DNA of 64,000 bases from Gammaproteobacteria bacterium (GTDB lineage: Bacteria; Pseudomonadota; Gammaproteobacteria; GCA-001735895). The notes below the pieces were generated by a model. It was not told the origin of the DNA. It saw only the letters and a list, made by a program, of their open reading frames with translations, and searched no databases. Both the position numbers and the translations under genes were made by a program. The stretch covers positions 186,001-250,000 of the forward strand of contig JAOTYD010000001.1 of the NCBI GenBank assembly GCA_029862005.1, given 5' to 3'. Positions 17,316 to 26,035 of the stretch are shown in pieces. Within the stretch, counting starts at the first letter, position 1; every line of letters starts with the position of its first letter.

Positions 17316-17345
17316 AGTGTAGCATGATAATAAAATTGTTAACAA
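17316..17345 (-). promoter_or_regulatory. Candidate promoter of the purine GntR operon
   Basis: Read on the minus strand there is a TTGTTA -35 (plus-strand 17340-17345), an 18-base spacer and an extended -10 TGCTACACT (core at plus-strand 17316-17321). The -35 lies inside the perfect palindrome at 17335-17346, so a repressor bound there would block polymerase. Predicted by eye only. Confidence 0.45.
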
Positions 17346-17368
17346 TAATTTATCAAAGTGTTGACAAT
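17335..17368. promoter_or_regulatory. Paired GntR-type operators in the uraH/GntR spacer
   Basis: ATTGTTAACAAT (17335-17346) is a perfect 12-base palindrome. A second near copy, AGTGTTGACAAT (17357-17368), has its centre 22 bases away, about two helical turns. Both fit the general GntR/FCD half-site TTGT-NN-ACAA. The second copy contains TTGACA, a perfect -35 hexamer for the plus-strand uraH-xdh operon, although its -10 is weak. The same motif occurs twice in front of the other GntR gene at 43,700. Confidence 0.7.
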
Positions 17369-17417
17369 ATTATCATTTAATGCGACTTTAGCACGTCTGC
17401 TACTGAGGGGTGTAGAT

Positions 17418-17768
17418 ATGGGGAGGCTGACAACGCATGTTCTGGATACCGCGCACGGCTGTCCGGCTGGTGGCGTTGAAATCGTAATTTACCGGGTCAA
17501 TCCAGAGCGGCAGGAACTGGGTCGCGACAGTACCAATGCCGATGGGCGACTGGATAAGCCGATCCTCGAAGCCGATGCATTTGTTCCCGGTATCTACGAA
17601 CTGGTTTTCCACGCCGGGCAGTACTTTCGAAATCGGAATGCTGATTTACCTGAGCCGCCCTTCGTCGATGAAGTGGTGCTTCGTTTTGGTATTGCCGATT
17701 CCGGGCAGCACTACCACGTACCCTTGCTGGTTTCCCCGTGGGCTTACTCGACTTACCGGGGATCCTAG
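17418..17768 (+). CDS. uraH: 5-hydroxyisourate hydrolase (transthyretin-like)
   Basis: UraH hydrolyses 5-hydroxyisourate, the product of urate oxidation, to OHCU. The 116 residues begin RLTTHVLDTAHGCPA, with the catalytic histidine in the THVLD motif, and end with the diagnostic tetrapeptide YRGS. The internal HYHVPLLVSPWAYSTYRGS tail is the family hallmark. I choose the ATG at 17418 after GAGGGG. Its stop TAG overlaps the GTG start of xdhA, showing coupling. The start 60 bases upstream belongs to no conserved sequence. Confidence 0.95.
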   Translation: MGRLTTHVLDTAHGCPAGGVEIVIYRVNPERQELGRDSTNADGRLDKPILEADAFVPGIYELVFHAGQYFRNRNADLPEPPFVDEVVLRFGIADSGQHYHVPLLVSPWAYSTYRGS

Positions 17769-19222
17769 TGGATTCGGTCCGTTTTTTTCTCGATGGCAAG
17801 TTGATCGAAATCGATGAGATCGAACCGACGCGCACGGTACTGCAGTATCTGCGCGAAGACTTGCGGCGCACGGGCAGCAAGGAAGGCTGTGCCGAGGGGG
17901 ATTGTGGTGCCTGCACCGTCGTGGTTGCTGAACTGATAGACGATGAACTTAATTACCGCGCGGTCAATGCCTGCATTCAGTTTTTACCAACCCTTGACGG
18001 TAAGGCCCTGTTTACAGTCGAGTCGTTGAAGGCGGCGGATGGCAGCCTGCATCCCGTGCAGCAGAGCATGGTCGATTGCCACGGTTCGCAGTGCGGTTTC
18101 TGCACGCCGGGCTTCATCATGTCGATGTTTGCGTTGTACAAAAATAATGCCAGTCCCAGCCGCGATGAAATCGACGATGCATTGTCCGGTAACCTTTGCC
18201 GATGTACCGGTTATCGGCCCATCGTCGAGGCCTGTGTGCGCATGTACGTCTACCCGACGCCGCGAAACCAGGATCGGCAGCTGCGTAAACAGCTGCTTGG
18301 TATGCGGCGCAAAGCCGGCCTGTCTCTGGAACTCGAACAGGCGCAGTATCATGCGCCGGCCAGCCTGGATGAGCTCGCAAACCTTTACCAGCAAACGCCC
18401 GAGGCCCTGATTCTCGCCGGCGGCACCGATGTCGGTCTGTGGGTAACCAAGCAGCTGCGGGAATTGCCGGTGGTTATCTACCTCGGTAATGTCGCGGAGC
18501 TCAGGCAGGTCAGGTCAGACCAGGGCAACCTCGAGGTGGGCGCTGCGGTGACACTGAGCGATGCCGGTGATGCTATTTGCGCGCAATACCCGGAATTTAC
18601 CGAAATGTTCCGTCGCTTTGCGTCGGTGCCGGTGCGCAATGCGGGCACCCTGGTTGGCAATATCGCCAACGGTTCGCCGATCGGCGATTCGATGCCGGCG
18701 CTGATCACGATTAAAACCTGGGTCAGGTTGCGCCACGGTAAAGCAGTGCGTGAAATGGCGCTCGAAGACCTGTATGTCGATTACATGCAAAACGCGTTGC
18801 AGCCGGGTGAATTTATCGAGGCCATCGAGATTCCACCGCGGGATGATCAGCTCAAGCTACGCTGTTACAAGCTCAGCAAACGTTTCGACCAGGATATATC
18901 GGCGGTCTGTGCTGCTTTCGCACTGCGACTCGATGGTGATACCGTTAGCGAAATTCGCATCGCCCTGGGCGGCATGGCCGCGATCCCGAAACGCGCCCTG
19001 TTAACCGAAAAACTACTCACTGGTGGAAACTGGGACGAGCCATCGGTACGCGCGGCGATGCAGAAGTTCGCCGAGGATTTTGCGCCGTTGTCAGACATGC
19101 GCGCAAGCGCCGGCTATCGCGGTCGTGCCACGGCCAACCTGCTGTACCGGTTTTACCTCGAAACCCGATCGCAGCAGGCGCTCGAGCCTTCTGCAGTTAA
19201 CGTTTTCGCGGTGACGGGTTAA
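17768..19222 (+). CDS. xdhA: Xanthine dehydrogenase small subunit (2x 2Fe-2S, FAD)
   Basis: This subunit carries electrons from the molybdenum centre to NAD. The plant-type 2Fe-2S cluster ligands are at GCAEGDCGAC (about 40-49) and the following CHGSQCGFCTPG; the second cluster is at LCRCTGYRP. From about residue 180 comes the FAD-binding domain with LILAGGTDVGLW and VGNIANGSPIGDSMP. The GTG at 17768 overlaps the uraH stop and starts the conserved DSVRFFLDG; the longer start at 17738 lies inside uraH. It is 484 residues, normal for a split bacterial XdhA. Confidence 0.95.
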   Translation: MDSVRFFLDGKLIEIDEIEPTRTVLQYLREDLRRTGSKEGCAEGDCGACTVVVAELIDDELNYRAVNACIQFLPTLDGKALFTVESLKAADGSLHPVQQSMVDCHGSQCGFCTPGFIMSMFALYKNNASPSRDEIDDALSGNLCRCTGYRPIVEACVRMYVYPTPRNQDRQLRKQLLGMRRKAGLSLELEQAQYHAPASLDELANLYQQTPEALILAGGTDVGLWVTKQLRELPVVIYLGNVAELRQVRSDQGNLEVGAAVTLSDAGDAICAQYPEFTEMFRRFASVPVRNAGTLVGNIANGSPIGDSMPALITIKTWVRLRHGKAVREMALEDLYVDYMQNALQPGEFIEAIEIPPRDDQLKLRCYKLSKRFDQDISAVCAAFALRLDGDTVSEIRIALGGMAAIPKRALLTEKLLTGGNWDEPSVRAAMQKFAEDFAPLSDMRASAGYRGRATANLLYRFYLETRSQQALEPSAVNVFAVTG

Positions 19223-21543
19223 TGGAAGACCGGGTCATACAGCAGGCCAGGGAAACCGCGCCTGGCATTTCCATTCCGCACGAATCGGCGGCGCTGCATG
19301 TTGCCGGTGAAGCTACTTACGTCGACGATATCCCGGAACTTGCAGGTACCCGTTATATTGCGCTGGGTTTGAGCTCGCAGGCGCATGCCAGGATCAAATC
19401 CATCGACCTGGAGGCGGTGCAATCGGCACCCGGTGTGGTTGCGGTCATCGTTGCCGACGATATTCCCGGTCACAACGACTGTGGCCCCATTATTCACGAT
19501 GACCCGATTCTCGCCGATGGCCTGGTGCAGTTTATCGGGCAACCGATATTTGCCGCGGTAGCGACTTCGTACATCGAGGCGCGCAAGGCGGTCGGCCTGG
19601 CCAGTATCGAGTACGAGCCTTTGCCGGCGGTGCTCGATGTCGCCACGGGCAAACAACAGCAATCCTGGGTGCTGCCACCGATGCGGTTACGACGCGGTGA
19701 TGCCGAACAGGCATTGAAGTCGGCGCCGCACCGGATGCAGGGCCAGATTTCAGTTGGCGGCCAGGAACAGTTTTATCTCGAGGGACAGATTTCCTACGTC
19801 GCCCCGAAAGAGGACGGTTGTTTCCATTTGTGGTGCTCGACGCAACACCCCACCGAAATGCAGCAGGTTGTCGCCCATGCGCTCGACATCGATTTTAACC
19901 AGGTGGTGGTCGAAATGCGCCGCATGGGTGGCGGATTCGGCGGCAAGGAATCGCAGTCGGCGATCTTTGCCTGCATTGCCTCGGTCGCTGCTTATCGTCT
20001 TCATTGCCCGATAAAGCTGCGTCTTGATCGTGATGACGACATGTTGATAACCGGGAAACGCCATGGCTTCGAGTTTGAATACGACGTGGGTTACGACGAT
20101 GATGGCCTGATCCACGGGGCTAAAGTCGAAATGGCGGCACAGGCCGGGTTTTCGGCAGACCTGACCGGGCCGGTCGTCACGCGCGCGGTGTGTCATTTTG
20201 ACAATGCTTACTACCTCGGCGATGTCGCCATCGATGCTTACAGCGTTAAAACCAATACCCAGTCCAATACCGCGTTTCGCGGTTTCGGCGGCCCGCAGGG
20301 TGCGATCGCGATCGAATATATCATCGATAATATTGCGCGTGAGCTTGGCCAGGATCCGCAGGCAGTGCGCAAGGTCAATTTTTACGGGCAGGATGAGCGT
20401 AACACCACGCCCTACGGCCAACTGGTCAGGGATAACGTTATCCATGAACTGGTTGCCGAGCTCGAAACCAGCAGCGATTATGATGCGCGCCGCGAGGCGG
20501 TAGCCATGTTTAACCGCGGCAGCCCGGTGCTGCGTAAAGGCCTCGCGTTATCGCCGGTTAAATTCGGTATTTCGTTTAACGTGGTCCACTTCAACCAGGC
20601 GGGTGCGCTGGTTCATATCTATACCGACGGTACCGTGCTGGTCAATCATGGCGGTACCGAAATGGGACAGGGCCTGCACACCAAGGTGTCACAGGTGGTC
20701 GCGCTCGAGCTTGGCATCGATATCGAGCGGGTACGCGCCACCGCCAACGATACCAGCAAGGTGGCCAATACCTCGGCCACCGCTGCCTCGACTGGCAGCG
20801 ATCTCAACGGCAAGGCGGCGCAGAACGCCGCCCGCCAGATTCGTAACCGCCTGGCCGGATTTGTCGCCGAACAGCATGGGGCCAACTTATCCGAAGTCGA
20901 GTTTGCCGATAACATCGTCAGCTGGGGCTCCGGGCAGATTTCGTTCCAGGAACTGGTGGTACAGGCCTACCAGAATCGGGTGCAGCTCTGGTCCGACGGA
21001 TTTTACAAGACGCCCGGACTTAACTGGGACCGAGACGCGATGCAGGGCAGCCCGTTTTATTACTTTGCATACGGCGCTGCGGTTTCGGAAGTGATTGTCG
21101 ATACGCTGACCGGCGAATGGAAGTTGCTGCAGGCCGATATTCTGCACGACGCCGGTAACTCGATAAACCCGGCAATCGATATCGGCCAGATCGAAGGCGC
21201 CTATATCCAGGGCATGGGCTGGCTGACCAGCGAAGAACTCTGCTGGAACGAACAGGGCAGGCTCACGACGCATGCACCTTCCACTTACAAGATTCCAACT
21301 ATCACCGATTGCCCGCAAAATTTCACTACAAGGCTGTACCAGAACCACAACGTCGAAGACACGATACTGCGCTCCAAGGCGGTGGGTGAACCGCCGCTGC
21401 TGCTGCCTTTCTCGGTGTTTTTCGCGATTCGCGATGCGATCGCAAGCCTCGCCGATAACCGCATCAATCCGCCGCTACGGGCGCCCGCGACCCCGGAAGC
21501 AATTCTTGATGCAATCGATGCGGTTCGCTCGGAGGCGAAATGA
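19222..21543 (+). CDS. xdhB: Xanthine dehydrogenase large subunit (molybdopterin)
   Basis: The 773-residue molybdenum subunit oxidises hypoxanthine and xanthine to urate. Features are the substrate-domain opening with EATYVDDIPEL, the molybdopterin-binding GGGFGGKESQ at about residue 236, TAFRGFGGPQG containing the family's substrate-site arginine, GGTEMGQGLHTKVSQ, and the C-terminal KAVGEPPLLL holding the catalytic glutamate. The protein is complete. Its ATG overlaps the xdhA stop by one base and its own stop overlaps xdhC by four, so the three subunits are coupled. Confidence 0.96.
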   Translation: MEDRVIQQARETAPGISIPHESAALHVAGEATYVDDIPELAGTRYIALGLSSQAHARIKSIDLEAVQSAPGVVAVIVADDIPGHNDCGPIIHDDPILADGLVQFIGQPIFAAVATSYIEARKAVGLASIEYEPLPAVLDVATGKQQQSWVLPPMRLRRGDAEQALKSAPHRMQGQISVGGQEQFYLEGQISYVAPKEDGCFHLWCSTQHPTEMQQVVAHALDIDFNQVVVEMRRMGGGFGGKESQSAIFACIASVAAYRLHCPIKLRLDRDDDMLITGKRHGFEFEYDVGYDDDGLIHGAKVEMAAQAGFSADLTGPVVTRAVCHFDNAYYLGDVAIDAYSVKTNTQSNTAFRGFGGPQGAIAIEYIIDNIARELGQDPQAVRKVNFYGQDERNTTPYGQLVRDNVIHELVAELETSSDYDARREAVAMFNRGSPVLRKGLALSPVKFGISFNVVHFNQAGALVHIYTDGTVLVNHGGTEMGQGLHTKVSQVVALELGIDIERVRATANDTSKVANTSATAASTGSDLNGKAAQNAARQIRNRLAGFVAEQHGANLSEVEFADNIVSWGSGQISFQELVVQAYQNRVQLWSDGFYKTPGLNWDRDAMQGSPFYYFAYGAAVSEVIVDTLTGEWKLLQADILHDAGNSINPAIDIGQIEGAYIQGMGWLTSEELCWNEQGRLTTHAPSTYKIPTITDCPQNFTTRLYQNHNVEDTILRSKAVGEPPLLLPFSVFFAIRDAIASLADNRINPPLRAPATPEAILDAIDAVRSEAK

Positions 21544-22391
21544 CCGACTGGCAGGATAGCGTGATCGAACTGCAGCTCAATCAGACCCCGGCGGTGCTGG
21601 TGAGTGTCGATTCGATTGTCGGTTCGGCGCCGCGCGAACCGGGCGCAAAAATGATCGTCACGGCCGAACGCCTGTACGGCACGATTGGCGGCGGTAATCT
21701 CGAATTTCAGGCCTGTCGTATTGCACGAGATCAACTCCAGCGCGGCGCCGATGACGGAGTCCAGCGCTTTCCGCTCGGTGCGGGCCTCGGGCAGTGTTGC
21801 GGTGGACTGGTAAACCTGATGTTCGAGTGGCTCACCGAAAACAGTGACTGGGACAGCATCGCGAGCGAGGAAGAACCTGTTGAACTTTACCTGTTCGGTG
21901 GGGGACACGTCGGACAGGCAGTGGTCCGGGCGCTACAAGATCTGCCGATAAAGATCAGCTGGATCGATACTCGCGACGATGTGCTGCCGCAGCAGGCGCA
22001 GCGGGGCATCACCACGATCTGTACCGATACCCCGGAAGCGGAAATCGATGCCGCGGCAGCGGGAAGTTATTTCCTGGTGATGACGCACGATCATGGGCTC
22101 GATCAGCGTCTGTGCGAGCAGATTCTCAAGCGTGACGATTTTACCTACTTTGGATTAATCGGTTCCCGGTCGAAACGTCGCAACTTCGAAACCCGCCTGC
22201 AGCGTCGTGGAATTTCTGATGAAAAGTTAAAACGTATGACCTGCCCGATCGGTGTTGACGGAATCAGCAGCAAGCAACCGGCCCAGATCGCGATTTCGGT
22301 TGCTGCCGAAATCCTGCAGGTATACGATCGTGCGCATAACGATAAGCAAACCAATAATAAATCATCCTACCAGGCAGGGGGGAGAGCATGA
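21540..22391 (+). CDS. xdhC: XdhC molybdenum-cofactor insertion factor
   Basis: XdhC binds and sulfurates the molybdenum cofactor and inserts it into XdhB; it is not part of the final enzyme. The 283 residues show the XdhC/CoxI N-terminal part (SVDSIVGSAPREPGAKMIV, GTIGGGNLE, LGQCCGG) and a Rossmann-like C-terminal half (LFGGGHVGQAVV, YFGLIGSRSKRRNF). The double cysteine in GQCCGG is the site usually linked with cofactor binding. Four-base ATGA overlaps join it to xdhB and to the following transporter gene. Confidence 0.94.
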   Translation: MTDWQDSVIELQLNQTPAVLVSVDSIVGSAPREPGAKMIVTAERLYGTIGGGNLEFQACRIARDQLQRGADDGVQRFPLGAGLGQCCGGLVNLMFEWLTENSDWDSIASEEEPVELYLFGGGHVGQAVVRALQDLPIKISWIDTRDDVLPQQAQRGITTICTDTPEAEIDAAAAGSYFLVMTHDHGLDQRLCEQILKRDDFTYFGLIGSRSKRRNFETRLQRRGISDEKLKRMTCPIGVDGISSKQPAQIAISVAAEILQVYDRAHNDKQTNNKSSYQAGGRA

Positions 22392-23944
22392 CGTCCAGCA
22401 CGGATGCCGATCACACACCAAGGCTCGAGCTGCACGGGATTACCAAGATCTATCCGTCGGTAATCGCCAATGAAGACGTGTCCCTGGCGGTAAAACGTGG
22501 CGAGATTCATGCGGTGCTGGGCGAAAATGGCGCGGGCAAATCGACATTGATGAAAATGATTTACGGCGTTGCCAAGCCCGACGCCGGCGAAATGAAATGG
22601 GAAGGCGAAGTGGTTCAGGTCGAGAACCCGGCGCATGCCAGGAGTCTTGGCATTGGTATGGTGTTCCAGCATTTCTCGCTGTTCGAAACCCTGAACGTGG
22701 TAGAGAACGTGGCCCTGGCATTACCCGGTAATCCTGATTTGAAGCAGCTTGCCGGGCAGATTACCGAGGTCTCCAATCGTTACGGTCTGCCGGTCGATCC
22801 CCAGCGCCTGGTGCACGCGCTTTCGGTAGGTGAGCGGCAACGGGTCGAGATCATCCGTTGCCTGCTGCAGAATCCGAAGTTGCTGATCATGGACGAACCC
22901 ACTTCAGTATTAACGCCGCAGGCGGTACGTAAACTGTTCGATACCCTGCGACAACTGGCCGCCGAGGGCTGCAGTATTCTCTATATCAGCCATAAGCTGG
23001 ACGAAATTCAGGAGCTCTGCCACGTGGCCACGGTATTACGCGATGGCAAGGTAACCGGCGACTGTATTCCGTCCGAGGAAACTCCGAAATCGATGGCGAG
23101 CCTGATGATCGGCAAGGAACTGCCGGTTCCCGAGCATAGTGCGCCGACGGAACTCGGTGAAATCCGCCTGCAGCTAAGCCGCTTGTCGAAGACATCGGAC
23201 GATCCTTTCGGTACCGATTTACAGGATATCAATCTCGAGGTGCGCTCGGGGGAAATCCTCGGTATCGCCGGGGTATCGGGTAACGGGCAACAGGAGTTGC
23301 TGTACGCACTCTCGGGCGAGGAGCCGGTTAGCGATGCGGGTGCGATCACGATTTGTGGTAAGCCATCGGGTCGGGATCTACCCGACCTGCGTCGCAGCAG
23401 TGGCATGGGTTTCGTTCCCGAAGAGCGTCTTGGGAGAGGCGCGGTACCCCGCATGTCGCTGACCGAGAATGCGTTACTGACCGCGCATCGCTCGGGAATG
23501 CTGAGACACGGCATGATCCAGTTCGACAAGATCTCGGCATTTGCCGGCAAATGCATCGATGGCTTCAACGTCAAGTGTGGTGGTGTCGAACATGCCGCAA
23601 ACTCGCTTTCAGGCGGTAATCTGCAGAAATTCATCATGGGTCGCGAGATCTTGTTAACCCCGAAACTGCTGGTAGTGGCGCAACCGACCTGGGGTGTCGA
23701 TGTCGGTGCCGCCGCGTTTATACGCCAGGCATTAATCGACCTGCGCAACGAGGGCACGGCGATCCTCGTCATTTCGGAAGAACTCGAGGAACTGTTCGAA
23801 ATTTCGGATCGCATCGCGGTCATCGCCAATGGCCGCCTCTCGCCGGTAAAGAAACTCGCCGATACCAACATCGATGAAATCGGGGTCTGGATGAGCGGCA
23901 TGTGGGATCAGTCGACAGCCGTGGGGGCCGTGGCACGTGATTAG
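22388..23944 (+). CDS. Nucleoside/purine-type ABC importer, double ATPase
   Basis: The 518-residue protein carries two ABC ATPase halves, like RbsA and the nucleoside importer NupA/BmpB. Half one has Walker A GENGAGKST, a reduced signature LSVGERQRVEI and Walker B LLIMDEPTS. Half two has a degenerate Walker A (GVSGNGQQELL) and LSGGNLQK signature, with the typical AQPTWGVDVGAA. It starts an importer module with two permeases and a BMP-type binding protein. Placement between xdhC and urate oxidase implies uptake of purines or nucleosides, perhaps urate; the exact substrate is inferred. Confidence 0.92.
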   Translation: MTSSTDADHTPRLELHGITKIYPSVIANEDVSLAVKRGEIHAVLGENGAGKSTLMKMIYGVAKPDAGEMKWEGEVVQVENPAHARSLGIGMVFQHFSLFETLNVVENVALALPGNPDLKQLAGQITEVSNRYGLPVDPQRLVHALSVGERQRVEIIRCLLQNPKLLIMDEPTSVLTPQAVRKLFDTLRQLAAEGCSILYISHKLDEIQELCHVATVLRDGKVTGDCIPSEETPKSMASLMIGKELPVPEHSAPTELGEIRLQLSRLSKTSDDPFGTDLQDINLEVRSGEILGIAGVSGNGQQELLYALSGEEPVSDAGAITICGKPSGRDLPDLRRSSGMGFVPEERLGRGAVPRMSLTENALLTAHRSGMLRHGMIQFDKISAFAGKCIDGFNVKCGGVEHAANSLSGGNLQKFIMGREILLTPKLLVVAQPTWGVDVGAAAFIRQALIDLRNEGTAILVISEELEELFEISDRIAVIANGRLSPVKKLADTNIDEIGVWMSGMWDQSTAVGAVARD

Positions 23945-25001
23945 GCTCGAGCGGCGTCCGGAGGCTTCGCAGATGATGTCGTATGCCTCACCGTTAATCG
24001 CAATCGTGCTGATGCTGATCGGTGGTTTGCTGCTGTTTACTTTCCTTGGCAAAAACCCGCTCGAGGGATTCAAGGTCTTCTTCATCAATCCCATCAGTGA
24101 TTTGTATGGAATATCAGAACTGCTGCTCAAGGCGACACCGTTGATGTTAATCGCTGTCGGGCTCGCGGTCGGATTTCGCGCCAATGTCTGGAACATCGGC
24201 GCCGAGGGTCAGCTCATTTTAGGCGGCGTTGCGGCCAGCGCCGTGGCGCTTTACTTTCACGAGTCGGAAGGTGCGCACGTGTTGATCCTGATGGTGATCG
24301 CGGGCGCTATCGGCGGGATGCTGTGGGCAGCGATTCCGGCTTTTTTGAAAACAAGGTTCAATACCAATGAAATCCTGGTGTCATTAATGCTGGTGTACGT
24401 CGCCCAGCTGCTGGTTTCGTGGCTGGTGCACGGACCGATGATGGACCCGGACGGATTTAATTTTCCGCAGTCCCGAATGTTTGAAGATCCGGCCCTGTTG
24501 CCACTGCTGAGTGACGAAAACAGGCTCAATCTTGCCTTCGTTTTTGCCATCGGCGCCTTACTGGCGGGATATATATTCATGTATCGCAGCTTCACCGGCT
24601 TCCAGATGCAGGTCGCGGGCTACGCGAAAGATGCAGCGCGCTACGCCGGATTTTCGGCCAGGCGCATGGTCTGGATCGGCTTGTTAAGTGGTGGCGGGAT
24701 GGCCGGACTCGCCGGTATGTCCGAAGTCGCCGGCCCGATGGGGCAGCTCACCGAGCACGTATCGAATGATTACGGCTTTGCCGCAATTATCGTTGCCTTC
24801 GTCGCGCGCCTGAACCCCGTCGGCATATTCTTCGCAAGCCTGTTAATGGCCCTGCTCTACCTCGGTGGTGAACAGGCACAGCAATATCTGGCCCTGCCGT
24901 CATCGATATCCAACGTATTCCAGGGCATGTTGCTGATGTTCCTGCTGGGTTCGGACGTCTTCATCAACTACCGCGTACGCTGGACGGAGGCCCCGGCCTG
25001 A
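23937..25001 (+). CDS. Nucleoside/purine ABC importer, permease 1
   Basis: The 354-residue BPD_transp_2-type permease has about nine or ten membrane helices and the family motif FRANVWNIGAEGQLILGG, close to NupB/YufP. It starts at a GTG overlapping the ATPase stop by 8 bases and ends one base inside the next permease, so expression is coupled. It would form a heterodimer with the following protein. Substrate is inferred from context as a purine base or nucleoside. Confidence 0.92.
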   Translation: MIRLERRPEASQMMSYASPLIAIVLMLIGGLLLFTFLGKNPLEGFKVFFINPISDLYGISELLLKATPLMLIAVGLAVGFRANVWNIGAEGQLILGGVAASAVALYFHESEGAHVLILMVIAGAIGGMLWAAIPAFLKTRFNTNEILVSLMLVYVAQLLVSWLVHGPMMDPDGFNFPQSRMFEDPALLPLLSDENRLNLAFVFAIGALLAGYIFMYRSFTGFQMQVAGYAKDAARYAGFSARRMVWIGLLSGGGMAGLAGMSEVAGPMGQLTEHVSNDYGFAAIIVAFVARLNPVGIFFASLLMALLYLGGEQAQQYLALPSSISNVFQGMLLMFLLGSDVFINYRVRWTEAPA

Positions 25002-25933
25002 TGGATGGCTCAATCATCAGTTCGATCCTGTTCGCGACCATCGTTGCCGGAACGCCGTTGATTATCGTTGCGCTGGGGCAGCTGATCGCCGAGAAGTCCG
25101 GGGTATTGAACCTGGGTGCGGAAGGCATGATGGCGATGGGTGCGATTGCGGGATTCGCGGTGACCCTGCACAGCGGCAATCCGTGGCTGGGTGTGCTTGC
25201 CGGCATGGCCGCCGGAGCCGCCATGTCGTTCATTTTTGCCGTTGTGGTGTTGAGCCTGATGGCTAACCAGGTTGCCAGCGGGCTGGCGTTGTCGATTCTT
25301 GGCGTCGGTCTCTCGGCCTTTATCGGTAAACCCTACGAGTCAGAAATTTTGCCGACCGTGGGGGCCATTCGTATTCCGCTGCTCGCCGACCTGCCGATTA
25401 TCGGCGAACCGTTGTTTAATCAGCAGGCACTGGTTTACTTTTCCTGGGCGTTATTCGCCGGGATTGCCTGGTTTCTGTATCGCAGCCGTCCCGGCCTGGT
25501 GTTGCGCGCGGTAGGTGAATCACCGTCGTCGGCACACTCGATCGGTTACCACGCGATTAAAATTCGTTACCTGGCAACGCTTTTCGGAGGCGCGATGGCG
25601 GGTATCGGTGGCGCCTTCCTGTCGGTGTTTTACACGCCGCTGTGGGTCGAGGGCATGGTATCGGGCCGTGGCTGGATTGCGATAGCGCTGGTCGTGTTTG
25701 CCACCTGGCGCCCGTTCCGGGTACTGGTCGGGGCCTACCTTTTTGGTGGCGTCATGGTGGCGCAGCTATTCGTGCAGGGTTCGGGGCTCGAGATCAACAT
25801 TCCGTCGCAATTTCTATCGGCGCTGCCTTATCTGGCGACGATCGTGGTACTGGTAATCATTTCGCGCGACCGGAACACGGTGCGCCTGAACGCGCCGGTA
25901 TCCCTGGGGCAGCCCTATAGACCGGAGGCCTGA
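25001..25933 (+). CDS. Nucleoside/purine ABC importer, permease 2
   Basis: The 310-residue second permease has about eight to nine membrane helices and the same family motif SGVLNLGAEGMMAMGAIAG, with RPGLVLRAVGESPSSAHSIGYHAIKIRYLATLFGG as the cytoplasmic coupling segment. It resembles NupC/YufQ. The ATG overlaps the stop of permease 1 by one base. After it a spacer of about 100 bases precedes the binding-protein gene, which has its own strong ribosome site. Confidence 0.92.
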   Translation: MDGSIISSILFATIVAGTPLIIVALGQLIAEKSGVLNLGAEGMMAMGAIAGFAVTLHSGNPWLGVLAGMAAGAAMSFIFAVVVLSLMANQVASGLALSILGVGLSAFIGKPYESEILPTVGAIRIPLLADLPIIGEPLFNQQALVYFSWALFAGIAWFLYRSRPGLVLRAVGESPSSAHSIGYHAIKIRYLATLFGGAMAGIGGAFLSVFYTPLWVEGMVSGRGWIAIALVVFATWRPFRVLVGAYLFGGVMVAQLFVQGSGLEINIPSQFLSALPYLATIVVLVIISRDRNTVRLNAPVSLGQPYRPEA

Positions 25934-26035
25934 GAGTTCGCCTTCAGCATGCGTTAATTAATGAAAGATTATAAACAGGGGTTGCAAAACCCGAAAACAT
26001 CAACCTTAAACAAGTAACCCCGGGAGGGTTTGGAA

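Noticed and set aside
19750-20445. A 231-codon minus-strand frame inside xdhB
   Set aside because: xdhB is fully explained in this segment by molybdopterin-binding motifs; the antisense translation has no motif.
23008-23901. A 297-codon minus-strand frame inside the ABC ATPase gene
   Set aside because: Serine-rich shadow of the two ATPase domains with no independent support.
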